Assembly (NCBI GenBank): GCA_025765615.1
Contig: JAIVFJ010000078.1
Span: 124,001 to 188,000, forward strand
Origin: Zopfochytrium polystomum
Lineage: Eukaryota > Chytridiomycota > Chytridiomycetes > Chytridiales > Chytridiaceae
DNA: 64,000 bases
Direction: 5' to 3'
Every line of letters begins with the position of its first letter. The stretch's first letter is position 1. This document shows positions 50,916 to 62,946 of the stretch, piece after piece. A program made the translations under genes and the position numbers. The notes below the pieces were generated by a model. It did not search any database and was not told the origin of the DNA. It was given only the letters and a program-made list of their open reading frames with translations.

Positions 50916-53900
50916 ATGCCGCCGAAGCAGACAGCCGCCGTAAATAAGAAGGGTATCTTCGTTTTCAACAGAATCCCCGCATCTGTCAAGTCAGGGTTCG
51001 TACGGCGTCATCTGGGCATCAGCATCTGTCCTCAATAACATTTCCGCGATAGGGAACCGCTCCGCGCTTGGCTCGATCTTCGTCTCGGTGCAAGTGTCAC
51101 GGCCGACGACAGTGTTACGTTTGAAGTCGTTGGAATTGCAAAAGTCTCCTGGGTCGTTCGCCCTGATTCCGAGTTCGCCACCGATGCCGATCGAATGGCT
51201 GGAAAGAGCCGGCGCGTGCAGAGCGAAGATGAGTTTTGGGTGAAGCGAGCGAACTTGACTGGCCCGCAGGTGAAGCACAAGTGCCTTTGATTTCCACTTC
51301 CTTAAAAGTTGTCTTGTATGGATCAACCTGCAGACCTTCGACAAAGGCGATCACTCCTACTTTCAAACAATACCGCTGGATGCCAACCTATTTCCCTCAA
51401 CTTCTTACAAAGATCCCATCACGGAAGAAGAGTTCACCGTGCGCTACATTGTGCGAGCCAAGTTGCCGTCTCGTGACGATCCCATCGAGTTGGAAAAGCC
51501 CATCGAGATCCTCCCCCCCGAGCTCGACGTTGCTGTTTTCGCGCCACTCAGCGTCACAGACAAAAGCCCTAGAGGAATCTCCTATTCTCTACGATCTCGT
51601 TGTGGACAGTGGATCCCAAAAACGCCCGCAACGCTTTTTTACTCGTTAAAGGCTCCTCCCAACGCGGATGTTGCAGTCGTGTTCCTTGAGCTTCTCCAAC
51701 GCGTTTCTCTTCCTGGACCACAGAGCGTCGAGCAGCGGGTACCTCTTGAACGAATCATCGCCAGCTACTCTCTTCCCGGTTGTCGACCAAGCCAATCATC
51801 CGACTTGACTCTTAAGCTGGACCTTCCACCCTCACTCCCACCAAGCATGGCCATTGGACCTATCGACATTTCTTACGAAATTCGAGCCGTTGCGTTGTTC
51901 CCTCCTCCGGTTCCTGGAATGCCGGCAATTCCCGAGTTCCTTGGACCAACTGCAGTGTACGTGCTCCCAGAGGTCCAGAAAGTAAGAAGGCCAGCTGGTT
52001 ACGATGATGTTGATGAAGACGCCCAAAGCGGCGTGGAGCCGAAAGTTCTGTCACTGCCATTCAACCCTCCTGCCGCGACCCCTCCTCCGCCACCATCTCC
52101 AGCTCTCTCCCCAACACAAGGGCGCTTTGGTTCAATGCCGCATAATATGGCCCCCTGGCAACCGGGCATGACAGCCGGCCAACCTCCGATGCCGATGAAT
52201 AGCCCGGTGTTCCCCGGCTTCCAGCCAGGCTTTCCAACAATGTCTGGTATTCAGCCGGGAATGCAGCCGGGAATGCAGCCGGGCATGCAAATGCCAGGCG
52301 CTTTCCGTCCACTCCCATCTCCTGCGTTGGGACCGCTCCCTCCTTCAGCATTCCCGGGCTACACGGACCACACTGCGTCCTCTCCTCCCTCAACGTTAGG
52401 GCACATGCACGGGCTGAACAATCGGATGTCGAATATGAGTCTCCAGAGTGGCTCCCCTGCACAATCTCACTCCTCCATGGGTTCCGTACCGCCAACAATG
52501 CCCCTCAGCGCGGAATACATTGAACGAATGCGCAAAGAAGAGCTAGAGCGACTGGAGAAGGAAAAAAAGGCAGCCGCCGAGGAAGCCGAATTGCGTCGCA
52601 AGGAGAAAGAGCAAGCTCTTGCGTGGGAAAAGGAGAAGGCCGAACGCGAAGAACAGGCCCGTCGAGAAGCAGAGAGATTACAGCGGGAAACTGCCGCAGC
52701 CGAAGAAGCTCGCCGTTTACAGGAAGAGCACCAACGGATGCAACGAGAAAAGGAGGAACTCCAGCGACGATTGAAAGAGGAGGAGGAAAGAATCCTGCGA
52801 GAGCGTGATGAGCTGAAGCGAAAACTGCAGGAAGAGGAGGAAGCGCGCCTTCTGAAGGAACGGGAAGAAGCCGAGCGGCGGCAGAGGGAGGAGGAAGAAA
52901 GGGCGAAACTGGAAGCGGAACAACGACAGCGTGAGGCTGAGGAGAAGGTAAGGCAGGAAGAATTGGAGCGCGAAAAGCGACTGTCCACTCTACGCAATCT
53001 GGAGCTGGAGAAAGCAACTTTGGAAGAGCGGAGGCGGCTGCAGGAAGCTCAGTTTGAGCTTGAGCGGCTTCGGCGCAGCGAAGCTCTGGCCGCAGAGAAA
53101 GCATCAGCCCTGTTGGAACTTGAGGAACAAAAGGCCAAGGCCGAGCGCGAACTTCTCCGCAAGCAGCGAGAGGCTGAGGAGGAACGGATTAAGCTACAGG
53201 CCGAACTCGAATTGCAGAAGAAACGCGCTGAGAACGAAGCACTTCGGCAGGAGCTGGAGCGACTGAAGCGTGCTTCAATGGCCCGCCCTACCCCCCCACC
53301 GTCCGAGCCGACCTACGCCCTGGGGAACGTGTCTTCGTCGGCAGCATCTCCGCATACGCCTATCTACGCAGCCAAAACTTCTGACATTTACAATGCGCCT
53401 CCCGCTGCGAAAAACCCAGCTTCGTCAGCCGGACCATCATCACCCACGTCTCCACCTCGAATCCGCCTGGCTGACGCGGTAACCCGTGCGATGGAAAGCC
53501 TTCCAGAACGCGCTGTGGCGTTGCCACGCAGAGCACCGACGGTTGCACCTGAATCGGTGAACGACGACATGATCCGCAAGGCGTATGTGAAGGCCCTTGA
53601 AAGCTACCGAGATCAACTCCTGCAGCATCTGACGGAGCACGGATCCCCCATGGTTGGGAAAGAACGCCAGAGTGTTCGCGACGAGAAGCTGCAAGAAGCT
53701 TACGCCACAATCCGAAAGAGCCCCAAATCTCAAAACATCATGGAAGTCCTTAAGGTAAGTGGTGCAATTTTTTTCGTACCGTTGACCAATCTCGCCACTT
53801 TCCAGACCGAGATGCGACAAGCGGAGACAGAATTGTCAGAGGCTTACGAAATCACAGCATTCCAGTCCCTAGTAGATCGCATTACGGAGGCTAAACATCA

Positions 53901-54396
53901 CTTGACTCAGGGCATTGACGCTGGTGTTGTCATTAAGGAAAGCGACTTCGAAAGCGAGTGTGCGTCATTCCTGGACTCTCTCAAGTCTGGCACAAGCTCA
54001 AACCTGTCTGTTGCCAAGTGGGAACAAGCGGAGAAGCGGTTCAAAGAGGATGTGCACGATCCTCTCCTCCGCCGTTTGAAGGAACGAGCTGCGAAAAGCA
54101 CGCCAACACCCCAACCTGCGCCCGTGGCTCCACCAAAACCCGCACCAACGCCCTACTCGCCATACAAAACGTCTCCAGGTGGTCCACCGACCGTGTTCGC
54201 CCCTGCTCGCCCAACGCAGTATCAGTATCCCGCAGCAACGGGCTCGTACACCACAGCTCCTCAACCGGTTTACGTTAAAGACCCCAGACTCTGCACGCGT
54301 CCAACTTGCCAGAACCAAAAGCGTCCGGGCCTTCCATACTGCAGCTCCAGTTGCGAACGAATGCACATTGCCCAGCAGCAAGCGCAGAAAAAATGA
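50916..54396 (+). CDS. Arrestin-like protein with long coiled coil and C-terminal zinc motif
   Basis: Large adaptor-like protein, about 1090 aa. Start MPPKQTAAVNKKGIFVFNRI; introns at about 50996-51052, 51268-51335 (donor GTGAAG, acceptor CTGCAG) and 53756-53805. Residues about 1-330 form a two-lobe arrestin-type beta fold: EPLRAWLDLRLGASVTADDS, FEVVGIAKVSWVVRP, YRIPLDANLFPSTSY-type strand, FTVRYIVRAKLPSRDD, then an N-lobe/C-lobe boundary and GPIDISYEIRAVALFPPPVP. Then a Pro/Met/Gly region (GMQPGMQPGMQMPGAF), a highly charged coiled coil of about 270 residues (ERLEKEKKAAAEEAELRRKE type), a helical domain (AYVKALESYRDQLLQHLTEH, LSEAYEITAFQSLVDRITEA) and a tail LCTRPTCQNQK...YCSSSCERMH, two Cys pairs with a His that look zinc-binding. 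Arrestin assignment comes from fold pattern; the full architecture is unusual. Related alpha-arrestins recruit ubiquitin ligases, but PPxY motifs were not seen. Confidence 0.7.
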
Positions 54397-54746
54397 TTTT
54401 TGGGGGCTTCCTTCTTCTCTTTTCATAGTTTTGCTTGTGGTTGCATCTCTTATGGTTGGTTGATCATTTCGGCGGCTCTTCACCCTCTACTCCAATTCCG
54501 AACGAAAATTTGCTTTTGCCGCCTCGAAAAATGACATTTTATTCACAACCACATTCCTCGTTCCCGAAAGCATAGGGGGAGGTAACGAAACACGGTGGGC
54601 TGTGGCCCAGGCTGTAGATAGATAAAGGTGGGACGGAACGACTCCATCTTTTCCGCCATAATTGCGGTCGACCAGTATATTTTATGTCTCATTGATATTA
54701 TCACAGAAAAATCTCTTTTCCGCCTTCGTCCACAAAGCCGCCAGAG

Positions 54747-55931
54747 TCAACGCGTCACCTTGCTCAGCGGAAGATAGCCCCATCTGCGAATCTGCTCCGC
54801 CGAAGGCTTCGATGGCGCCTTAGGCGTCTTTGGAGGGTCTGGCCCGAAGCGAGCCGTCACTGGATCGACTGGCTGCTTCTTCTCCTCTTTCGGCTGCTCA
54901 ATCTTTGGCAGAGTGATGAACTTTAAGAGGTTGTGATACATGCGAGACGCGCCCTGTAAAAAAAAAAAAAGAATGGGACTAAGTACAACTTCAACGGGAA
55001 TGAATGAATGACGAGAAAGCAAAGCAAGCGGTTGGTTAGCGGCCACGGTGTCCTCACATTGAAGTATGGCAAAATTAACCATAGGAGAAAGAGTAACTTG
55101 AAAAAGTAGTAGAACGGAAGCATCGTAAGCAGAGCCTGCATTGATTTCCCGTAAATAACAATTATTCAATAAGTTGAAAAGGAATGGGAGCAAATTGGTT
55201 CTTTATAGCATACCTGATCCGTGAACTCCACAAGAGTAAGGAAAGAAAATATGACCCAGAATGATAGCCTGGCAGAATAGTCATTCAGGGGGCCACAAGT
55301 GTACCGCAGCGTCAATTCAACGCTATATCCTCTCACCACTTTTGGTACTCTTCCTTTTTGCCGTTCTCAGCGGCCCGTAAGCTCTGAATGGCGGGGTACA
55401 TAAATCCCAGCGCGTGGGTCAAAAAATTCGCGCACACGTTGGCAATGATGAGGACAACAAGTGCAATCGATGCGAGGGCATATAAGAAGATTTGAATGCG
55501 ATGAAACTTTGTGAGCGTCTCCAGCTCGTGCATGCCGGGCACCTTTTTGAGCACATCGTCGAGCTGAGGACGTGAATAATTCGATGGGTAAAGAGCGAGG
55601 ACGGAATGAGACCAGAGCGTACCAAGTTCACGGCCTTCTTGCCGAATTCTAGGGCCTGCTGGAACGGCGTAGGCTTGGACTCCTTCTTGGCCTCATCCTT
55701 CGCATCTGTTGGGACCGACCTTGCACTGTTGGGTTTCTGCAGCGCCGCAGCCGCTGCGGCTGCAGCGGGGTGAGGATACTTGTCCTTTGCGCCACCGTCC
55801 TTGCCACCGCTGCCCTTTTCCTTGCTACCGCCACCACCACCACCCTTGTCCGCGTGCTGCTCCTTCTTGGATTCCTTGTCCTTGCCGTCGTCTTTCTTGT
55901 GCGGCGTTTTTTTCCCGTCCTCTTTGGCCAT
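54747..55931 (-). CDS. YOP1: REEP/Yop1 (TB2/DP1/HVA22) ER-shaping protein with long N-terminus
   Basis: Membrane-curving protein of tubular ER. Exons 55931-55623, 55563-55337, about 55272-55217, about 55138-55056 and about 54957-54747 join in phase. TB2/DP1 core: NFLTHALGFMYPAIQSLRAA, EEYQKWLSFWVIFSFLTLVE, FTDQ, ALLTMLPFYYFFKLLFLLWL, ILPYFN, GASRMYHNLLKFITLPK, the reticulon-like paired hairpins. A hydrophobic segment ALASIALVVLIIANVCANFL lies just before. Unlike the 180-aa yeast Yop1, about 100 residues of Lys/Asp/Gly-rich and Ala-run sequence precede the core (start MAKEDGKKTPHKKDDGKDKE). An in-frame upstream Met at 56018 exists. The C-terminus (QIRRWGYLPLSKVTR) is short and basic. Confidence 0.9.
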
Positions 55932-56551
55932 TATGTAGCGCCTTTTTTTTGAAGCTTCGTTCGCACCGATGCTGCGGATTAGCCGACACCAATCCCCGTG
56001 GCGACACCTTCCGGCCACTCACAGTCACCCCAATTCGCTTTCACGCGGTGGCGATTGCGGCGCGTTTTGTGAGCGATGGAAAGAGGCCTTGTGTTGGTGA
56101 GTGTCGTACGTGTGCAAAGCCGGTCGACCGATCGTGGTAGAGCGCTCGAGGAGGAGCGGAGATCGGAAGGGGCGAAGGAGGTGGGGAAGGGGTCGAGAGA
56201 CCACGCTGGGAACGTGCTTGGAGTCCGCGAAACGCGGATGTTCTGTTCGTTTTATTTGCTGTTGCACATGGAACGCAATGGCGACGTGCCCAAGCTCGCT
56301 CCAAGCGGGATGTGGGCAGGGTCGGAATTTGAAACTTAAAAAGGGATGCACAAGCAGACCGGGATTCGAGAATGGACCGAACGATGCAGTCATGAGGCGC
56401 AGGAGGGAGCTTTGGGCAGAAAGAGACGTAAAGACGAGAAGAATTACATAACAACCCTACACGAAAAACGTGGGCGCTTGGGAAGGGATCAAACTCGCTT
56501 CAAGAGGACAAATTCTTTGCCAACTCCAAGGGAAAACGGTTGCTTGACAAC

Positions 56552-57646
56552 ATGAAGCGCCGGGGAGGTGGGTCCGCAAGGGGAGCTCCAAAGCCACTCG
56601 CTGCCGCAGGGGGTGCGATCCCTGCACGCGCATCAGCGCCAGCTTCAGCATCAACATCAGCACCAGCATCGGCAACGACAGGATTGCCGTCACAAAGCGT
56701 GGTTCTGGCAGGATCGAAGCATGCCCGAGACGGCCAAGTCGCCGGCGAGGACGGTGCCGCCGCAGGGTTGGTTGGCCAACCCAGCACCCCAAGGACTGCA
56801 AGGACAGCGCCTGTGAGCGCGGCGCTGATGGCGACGCCGCCCAGCATCAGCAGAAATGCGCACCGAGGAAGCGGCGAAAGTGGGCGACCGCCTAAGCGGC
56901 AGGCAACTATCACGAGCATGTTGACTCCGCGCGCGACGCCGTCTGGCGCGTCCTCCTCGACCAGAGTGCACCCGCGGTCGCCGCTTCGGCCTATGCGCGA
57001 GTTGGCCGATGCGAGGCCACGAGGTGCGACAACCGAAGACTTTGAGGAGGACGAGCAAGAGCGATTTGACGCTTTCGACGACGAGGAGGACGATGATCTC
57101 GCGAACGAGAGCGACAACGACGACCAAATTGCAGTGCTCCAGTCTCCTCTTCGGCGCCGTTCAACTGGCGTGGCAAAAGTGCTCTCGCTGCAGCCAAAAC
57201 GTGAGTTTGAGGGCAACTGGTATTTGCACAGTGTGCTTTGTGGAGCTAAGGCTGGACCTTCCAAATGGCCATTTGCGATGCGCCCCACAGATTTGACGCC
57301 AATTGCAACATCCAAAAGGGTCTCTGCAGGTGCGACCTCCATCGTTGAGACTGACAGGCAAGCCTTGGTCGCGAAGCTCAAGGCATTCGACCTCGACATG
57401 AAGGTGCGTGCCCCCCGATGACTGTTTATTTTACCGTTTCAAAGATCGCCTGCCCCCTCAACCCAAAAACGCTAAAAACCTCTCCCCGCGCAGTACGGCA
57501 ACAATGTCGGGCTGACGCGGCTGGAGCGGTGGGAGCGCGCGCAGCGACTGGGACTGGACCCGCCGTCGGAGCTCGAGGCCGTGCTGCGGTCGGTCGAGCC
57601 GGACGACGTCGAGCTGCGAGAAGGGTTGTGGCATGGGCGGGTGTGA
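56552..57646 (+). CDS. POLD4: DNA polymerase delta small subunit 4 (POLD4/Cdm1)
   Basis: Smallest, stabilising subunit of replicative polymerase delta. Exons 56552-57403 and 57494-57646 join at FDLDMK-YGNNVG. The conserved C-terminus is clear: ALVAKLKAFDLDMKYGNNVG, LTRLERWERAQRLGLDPPSE, LEAVL and the terminal LREGLWHGRV, as in POLD4 (F-D-L...Y-G...G-x-x-R-x-x-R-W-x-R-A-x-x-x-G-L-x-P-P). The N-terminal 280 residues are Ala/Ser/Pro-rich and acidic, with KRQATITSML resembling a weak PCNA-binding box. The frame stays open for about 90 nt upstream of the ATG, so an earlier exon may exist. Human POLD4 is only 107 aa, so the extension is lineage-specific. Confidence 0.88.
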
Positions 57647-58164
57647 GAAACGAGAGTGTTGGTTGGTGGTGGTGGTCGCTGTGATATTATTTTGTTTATT
57701 TTTTTTCATTTTTTTCATTTTTTTCATTTTTGTTTTTTTTTTGTTTTTTTTTTTCTGTGGCTCGCGTGCTTCTGAGTTGTTGGCGGTCAAATAAAAAATG
57801 GTCAGAAACAGTCGAAGGTCCACATCATCAATTGCCAGAGCTGGCGAAGAAGAAGAAGAAGAAGAAGAAGAAGAAGAAGAAGAAGAAGAAGATAATGATG
57901 ATGTTGATGATGATGAACGTGAAGACGAAGAAAGTAGGACATGACGAAGTCCGAGTGCGTGCCACCAGGGCTCAACACTGGTGCGGCTGCAGGGTCGAAC
58001 GGGTTACAACCGAAGAATGAGACTTACCCACACACGCACGAAGGGCAGCAGGTTGGGCATTAATTCAAATAGTGTCGGGGGGCGGTCTGCAAAATCTTGG
58101 GTTTATTGGACATTGCACGGAATGAGTCACAGGAAAGAAGATGAGAGCGAGAGAGAGAGAGAGA

Positions 58165-58222
<58 letters not shown>

Positions 58223-58349
58223 GAGAGAGAGAAGATGGGCAGCCACAGAGGACAGCAAAACAAAACAAAAAAAAAAAAAAAAGAAAAGAGAAATGCACGT
58301 GGACAAGTCTGCTACCTTCGCCGCCCCCCGCCCTCCTCAAACTCGGCAC
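57647..58349. other. Microsatellite-rich spacer
   Basis: T-rich block 57690-57755, (GAA)n at 57848-57894, GATGAT-rich 57895-57925, (GA)n at 58147-58222 with a TGTGTG interruption, poly-A 58267-58282. No supported gene. Confidence 0.7.
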
Positions 58350-59793
58350 CATGCCAGCTCCAGCTCGGCCAGCCATCGTTGTCATCGGGACGCATAGCTG
58401 CCGGCGCGCCGTCCACGCGTCCGCGAGCGGCCGCGCCGCCCCGCTCCTGCCCCTCCTCTTCCCCCTCCGCAACCGCAGCGCCGCCGCCAGAACCACCACC
58501 ACCACCACCACCGCCTTCCCCGTAGCCCCGCGCGACCGACGCGCGCTGTCGACGGACGCCTCCTCGTACTCGTTCCCCGTCCACCGCTTCGACCCGCACC
58601 CCACGCTCGACCATCCCCTCCACGGCTCCACCGCGGAAGACGCGCCGCAGCCGTCCGTCATTGTCTTGCAGGAGTGGTGGGGCGTCGATGGTGAGGTTGG
58701 AAACACTCGCTGGAGGGGGTTAACACTTCTTTTTATTTAATTTCGGGAGAGGACGTCCGGTGGAAGGCGCGTTGGGTCGGGTGAGGTCGGGGCAGGGCGA
58801 CTAATGCTTGCTTGCATGCCCCTTCTTCGTTTCCATCATTGAACGTTTTGCAGACCAAATCTCGTCCCACGCGCAGCGGATCGCAAACAGTAAGAACGCG
58901 GAAAAGGGAGGGCGGGAATTTATCTTGACTTACACCCCTTCTTCCACGCGCTACAATAGACACCGGCGCGGTCGCCATCGTCCCCGACCTCTACCATGGC
59001 AAGCAAACCCTCGACGAAGCCGAGGCCGCGCACATGATGACCTCGCTCAACTGGCCGAAAGCCCTGACCGAGCTGGAGGCCCTCGCGCTCGCGGAGCAAA
59101 CCGCGCGCGGCGGGCCGGTAGCCAGGCGGAAGGTCGGGGTCGTCGGCTTTTGCATGGGTGGCGCGCTGTCGCTGGCGCTCGCTTCCAGGATGGCCCAACG
59201 CGCCAGCCCGCTCAATGGTGAGTCCCTTTCGTGTCCGGGGCCAAAAAACAAATATAAAAAAACAAAAAAAAAAACAAAAAAAAACATCTCTTTGACGCGC
59301 TCTGCTTATGATAATTTTCGTTAAATTCCCCCCATCCGTCCAGCATGCATCTCCTTCTACGGCATTCCACCGAAATCGCTTGTCGACGTCACGTCGATCC
59401 CGCTCACCACGCCCGTCCAGGCTCACTTTGGCGAAAACGACGACCTCAAGGGGTTCTCCGACGCCGAGTCTGCAAAGGAGCTCGCCAAAGCGTATGGACG
59501 TTTTTTTTTTTTTTTTTTTTTTTTTTCAGTGTGTGTGTGTGTGTGTGTGTGTGTGCGTCCTCGCTGAAACCCGATTTTTTCGTTCCATCAGGTGGGGCTT
59601 ATCGGTCAAGCAGGCCGGCGGCATCCACGCGCACGGCCTGCACTCGCTCGAGTCCAACGTGTTCATCCACGCCAACGTCGGGCACGCATTCATGAACGAG
59701 CTCAAAAGGCGACCGTACTTTAACAAGGACGACGCCGACAAAACCTGGTCCAAGGTGTTTGCGTTCTTGATCGAGCACCTGAAGTCGGTTTGA
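58350..59793 (+). CDS. Dienelactone hydrolase family protein, mitochondrial-type leader
   Basis: Alpha/beta hydrolase of the DLH (carboxymethylenebutenolidase-like) family. Exons 58350-58690, 58854-58889, 58960-59215, 59344-59491 and 59592-59793 join in phase. Leader MPAPARPAIVVIGTHSCRRA with RRALSTDASS reads like a mitochondrial presequence. Core: VIVLQEWWGVD, DQISSHAQRIANNTGAVAIV, PDLYHGK, nucleophile elbow VGFCMGGALSLALASRMA (Cys), HFGENDDLKGF (Asp) and HANVGHAFMNE (His), that is the Cys-Asp-His triad. Length about 325 aa. The substrate is not evident. Confidence 0.93.
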
Positions 59794-60606
59794 AAAAAAA
59801 GTATCACCCGTGGGGGAAAGGGGGAACAAAAAATAAAGGAAAAAAAAAATAAATAGGGCCATTTTTCGTCGCATACGATTCCAAATGTTGAATATGTGAG
59901 CATTTTCTTCGTTGCTGCCATCAGAGGGAAACGCGTTTCTGCTTATTTCGAGAGACGGTCGGCAAGCCTAAACACTCTGACTGTTTACAATTTTTTTGTG
60001 ATCCATATTGTGCGAGGATCACAACCCCCCGGTAACTGCAATTTATGGCATAGTAAGGGGCTCGCCACGGTTGAAATGATACGCGAAAACGCACTCGCGA
60101 GCCAAGCCGTGCGCCCACGTGACGTCAGCCTGCAGAGTTTGAAACACGTGGCGCGCTGAAACTTTCATCATATTTATTGCATTTTAACCAATGTCGCCAC
60201 AGAAACACAGACCCAAGCCATTGCTGGACTAAAATACGAACGCGAAGGGAACGCAGTGGGTTGAGACTACTTGAATAAGAAACTGTCGAAAACGTTACAG
60301 GCCGCTCGGCCTCAGTACTGCCGAGAGGTATGGAGAGGGAAGAGAGAAAGGAGAGAGAGAGAGAGAGAGTCACAGAGCAAAGCATGGCACTTGCACGTCG
60401 AAAAGGAAAAGGGAACTGAAACAGCTGGGATATACTAGGGAGAATATAGGAGTATAGACAAACTGACACATGCAGAGCATAGAAGACAGATAGAGAGGTA
60501 GTGAGCGATGATTGCTCCAGAAATCAGATATCAAGAAAATCGATCGGGACATTTGAACAATTGGCACGGGGAAAGGAAAGATGGCGAATTAAAACCTTCT
60601 AGATCA
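59794..60606. other. Intergenic between convergent genes
   Basis: A-rich 3' flank, a (GA)n run 60345-60369, no recognisable ORF. Two convergent genes end on either side, so it should hold both 3' UTRs. Confidence 0.5.
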
Positions 60607-62182
60607 TCAATTGATTCGATCTTGGGCTTCAGACATTGTCGACAATGAAAGAACGGGTCCAGATTCCGTTTTGATGCTCTTGGCCGACGAAAACAAAGGC
60701 GCATCGTCCGTGTAGTGAATAAAACTGCAACGTCTGTACGGTTTGAAATCAGATTCTTCGCGTGGGGAAGGTTCGGTGCCTTACCTTCCGTAAAGACAGA
60801 ACCCGTCTTTCCAGAATGTTTTACAGTATTCAGTCTTGAAGAAGGAAAGTTAGAAGCCGGTCCTCTCGCTCTTGCGAAAAAACAAGAAAAAAAAACACTC
60901 ACACGCCACAAGGGGTGTCGTCGAACAGTCCTCAATTCATCTTCGGAGTGCGCAAACTGACATTGGGACCCATAGACGCAAGTACCAAGCTCCTCCCACG
61001 ATCGGCACATCTCGGTCTTGTGTTTATGATGATGGTGGTGCTTTCGCTTTGGCGGGTGTGGGGACGGGGCCTCCGCCGTAACACTGCGACGGCACAACGG
61101 CCCCAGCTGCAGAGCTGCCAGTGTGGCTGCCGTTGCATCCTTCGCTCGGCGGAGCGCGACGTCCCCTCGGGTGTTCGACAGCTGACTCGGCTCGTCCGAC
61201 TGCATTTGTTCGAAACACGGGAGTTCGATTTGCACCACTCTCGGAAGAGAATGCTTGGTCGACGCTGGAAAGTGCTTCAAACGGAAGGGACGCTGTTGCG
61301 CGCAAAAACTTGTCGCCTTCGAAAGAAGAATTATGCTTGGAGAGACTGTAGGGTCGGACAGCACCCCACTCGCAGGCTTCCTTCGAAAGTTCACGAATTT
61401 GAACGGGGGCGCTGTCCCGACGGACAAGCGGAAATGGTGAGGCAGCATGTGGTCCGATTGGTTCACTCCACACGCTCGGACTGCTTGGGCGTCCCCTGAA
61501 GGCGAGGGCGGTCGAATGAGTTGGAGAGGTCGTTGTCACTGGCGGGAAGAGAGCGGGATACGCCTGAGTGCGGCCCGGCGAGGGCTGCGGCGTCAAGTGG
61601 GATGTTGTCGGTCCGCCAAGCATCGTCCACTGCTGCGAGGTAGAACATGGGATGATGGGTGCACCGCCAAATGTTGGGCTGTTGGGAGACGGGGGAAGGT
61701 TGTGAGACAACTGAGCCGCGGCCGCTGCCTCGGTCGCCATACCAGCCATAGTGCCCGTCGAGAGCAGCAGCGGCGGCTGTGGAGTGGACAGCTTCCCACG
61801 CGTGGCCGACAAGATGGGCGACAGCGGCCAGGAGCGTCGGCTGTCATTGTTGCGAATGCTGCTGTTAAAAATTCCGCTGATGTTGTCTGTGTCCATATTG
61901 CTGCTGCTTGTAGTGGTGCTCGCGCCCGTACTGATGAAGAGGGAGCCAGTCGCCGCGTGTACAGAAGGGGAAGGAGGGTGGCGGCGGTGACGGGTGGTGC
62001 AATGTCGAGGTGGCCTGGGAAAGAGGGACGATTAGCTGCTGGTGATGGTGAGTATTGTTGTTGTTGTTGTTGTTGTGGGTGGTGTGGTGGTAGCTGTGGG
62101 CAGTGACGTGGCCGTGGCCGTGGCCGAGGTGGTGGTGGTGCTGTTGCTGGTGGTGGTTGTGGAACGTGTTCATCGTCATCAT
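60607..62182 (-). CDS. Tandem CCCH zinc-finger RNA-binding protein 2 (TTP/Zfs1/Cth type)
   Basis: Paralogue of the gene at 12038-14183. Finger 1: [32 protein letters not shown] (C-x8-C-x5-C-x3-H); linker RRHPLWR; a 50-nt exon 60834-60785 carries [16 protein letters not shown], and the last exon (60733-60607) supplies [11 protein letters not shown], so finger 2 is also C-x8-C-x5-C-x3-H, with 18 residues between the fingers as in paralogue 1. N-terminal Met at 62182 leads an Asn/His/Gln-rich region and then Ser/Pro-rich sequence with RRGSAPV-type and SPTHST-type sites. Short introns are needed near 61930-61870 and near 61150-61050 to keep the frame; their exact ends were not settled. The C-terminus after finger 2 is much shorter (about 35 aa) than in paralogue 1. 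Confidence 0.9.
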
Positions 62183-62911
62183 CGTTCAGTTCGCTCGGGA
62201 ATGCTTCGGGGCCGGCGCGCGTCGCTAGGAGTCTTCACTCTACTAGTTTCTCCTTCTTCTCTTCCTTCTTCTTCCTCTTGCAGGGCGCGTGGGAATGCCG
62301 AGGACGACGAGGACGTCTGCGAGAGAGAGGAGCAAAGGGACAGAGGGGGAGAGAGAGAGAGAGACAGGGAGAGAGAGAGGTTAACGTAGATATTTGTTTG
62401 GTTTTGCTCTCTTCCTCACCCTTTTCAATGTTCCTGTTGCGCTCACTCACTCGCTCGCCCAGTCCACTCTCCCTCTCTCTCTCTCTATCTCTCTCTCTCT
62501 CTCTCTCGCTGTCTCTGTCTCTGTCTCTCTGTCTCTCCACTCCCGCTTCGTATGAATGCCGATCGGGGGCGAGACCTGCTGCTGGGGCGCGGAGGCGACT
62601 GATTGTTGCCGCGCTGCTTGGCTGCTTTCTTTTCTCGTTTGTTTTTTCCTTTTTTTTCTCTCTCTTTTCGTGTTGTTGTTTATTTTCTCTCTTTTTTTCC
62701 TTTTCCGTCGTCCATTCTCTCTCTCTTTCTTTCTCTGTCGCTCTCTCTCTCTTTGTTGAGTCAGAGTTAAGCCAGTCAGTCACCCAGCAACAGACAGGCG
62801 GTGAGGGAGCGTGTGTCTTTCCCTGGCGAGCTGGAAAATACATTTGTGGACGCTGCTGTGGGCGACGAAAAGCAACCTTCCCAGTGGTTCTTATTTTCTT
62901 TGTTCTGTCTA

Positions 62912-62946
<35 letters not shown>

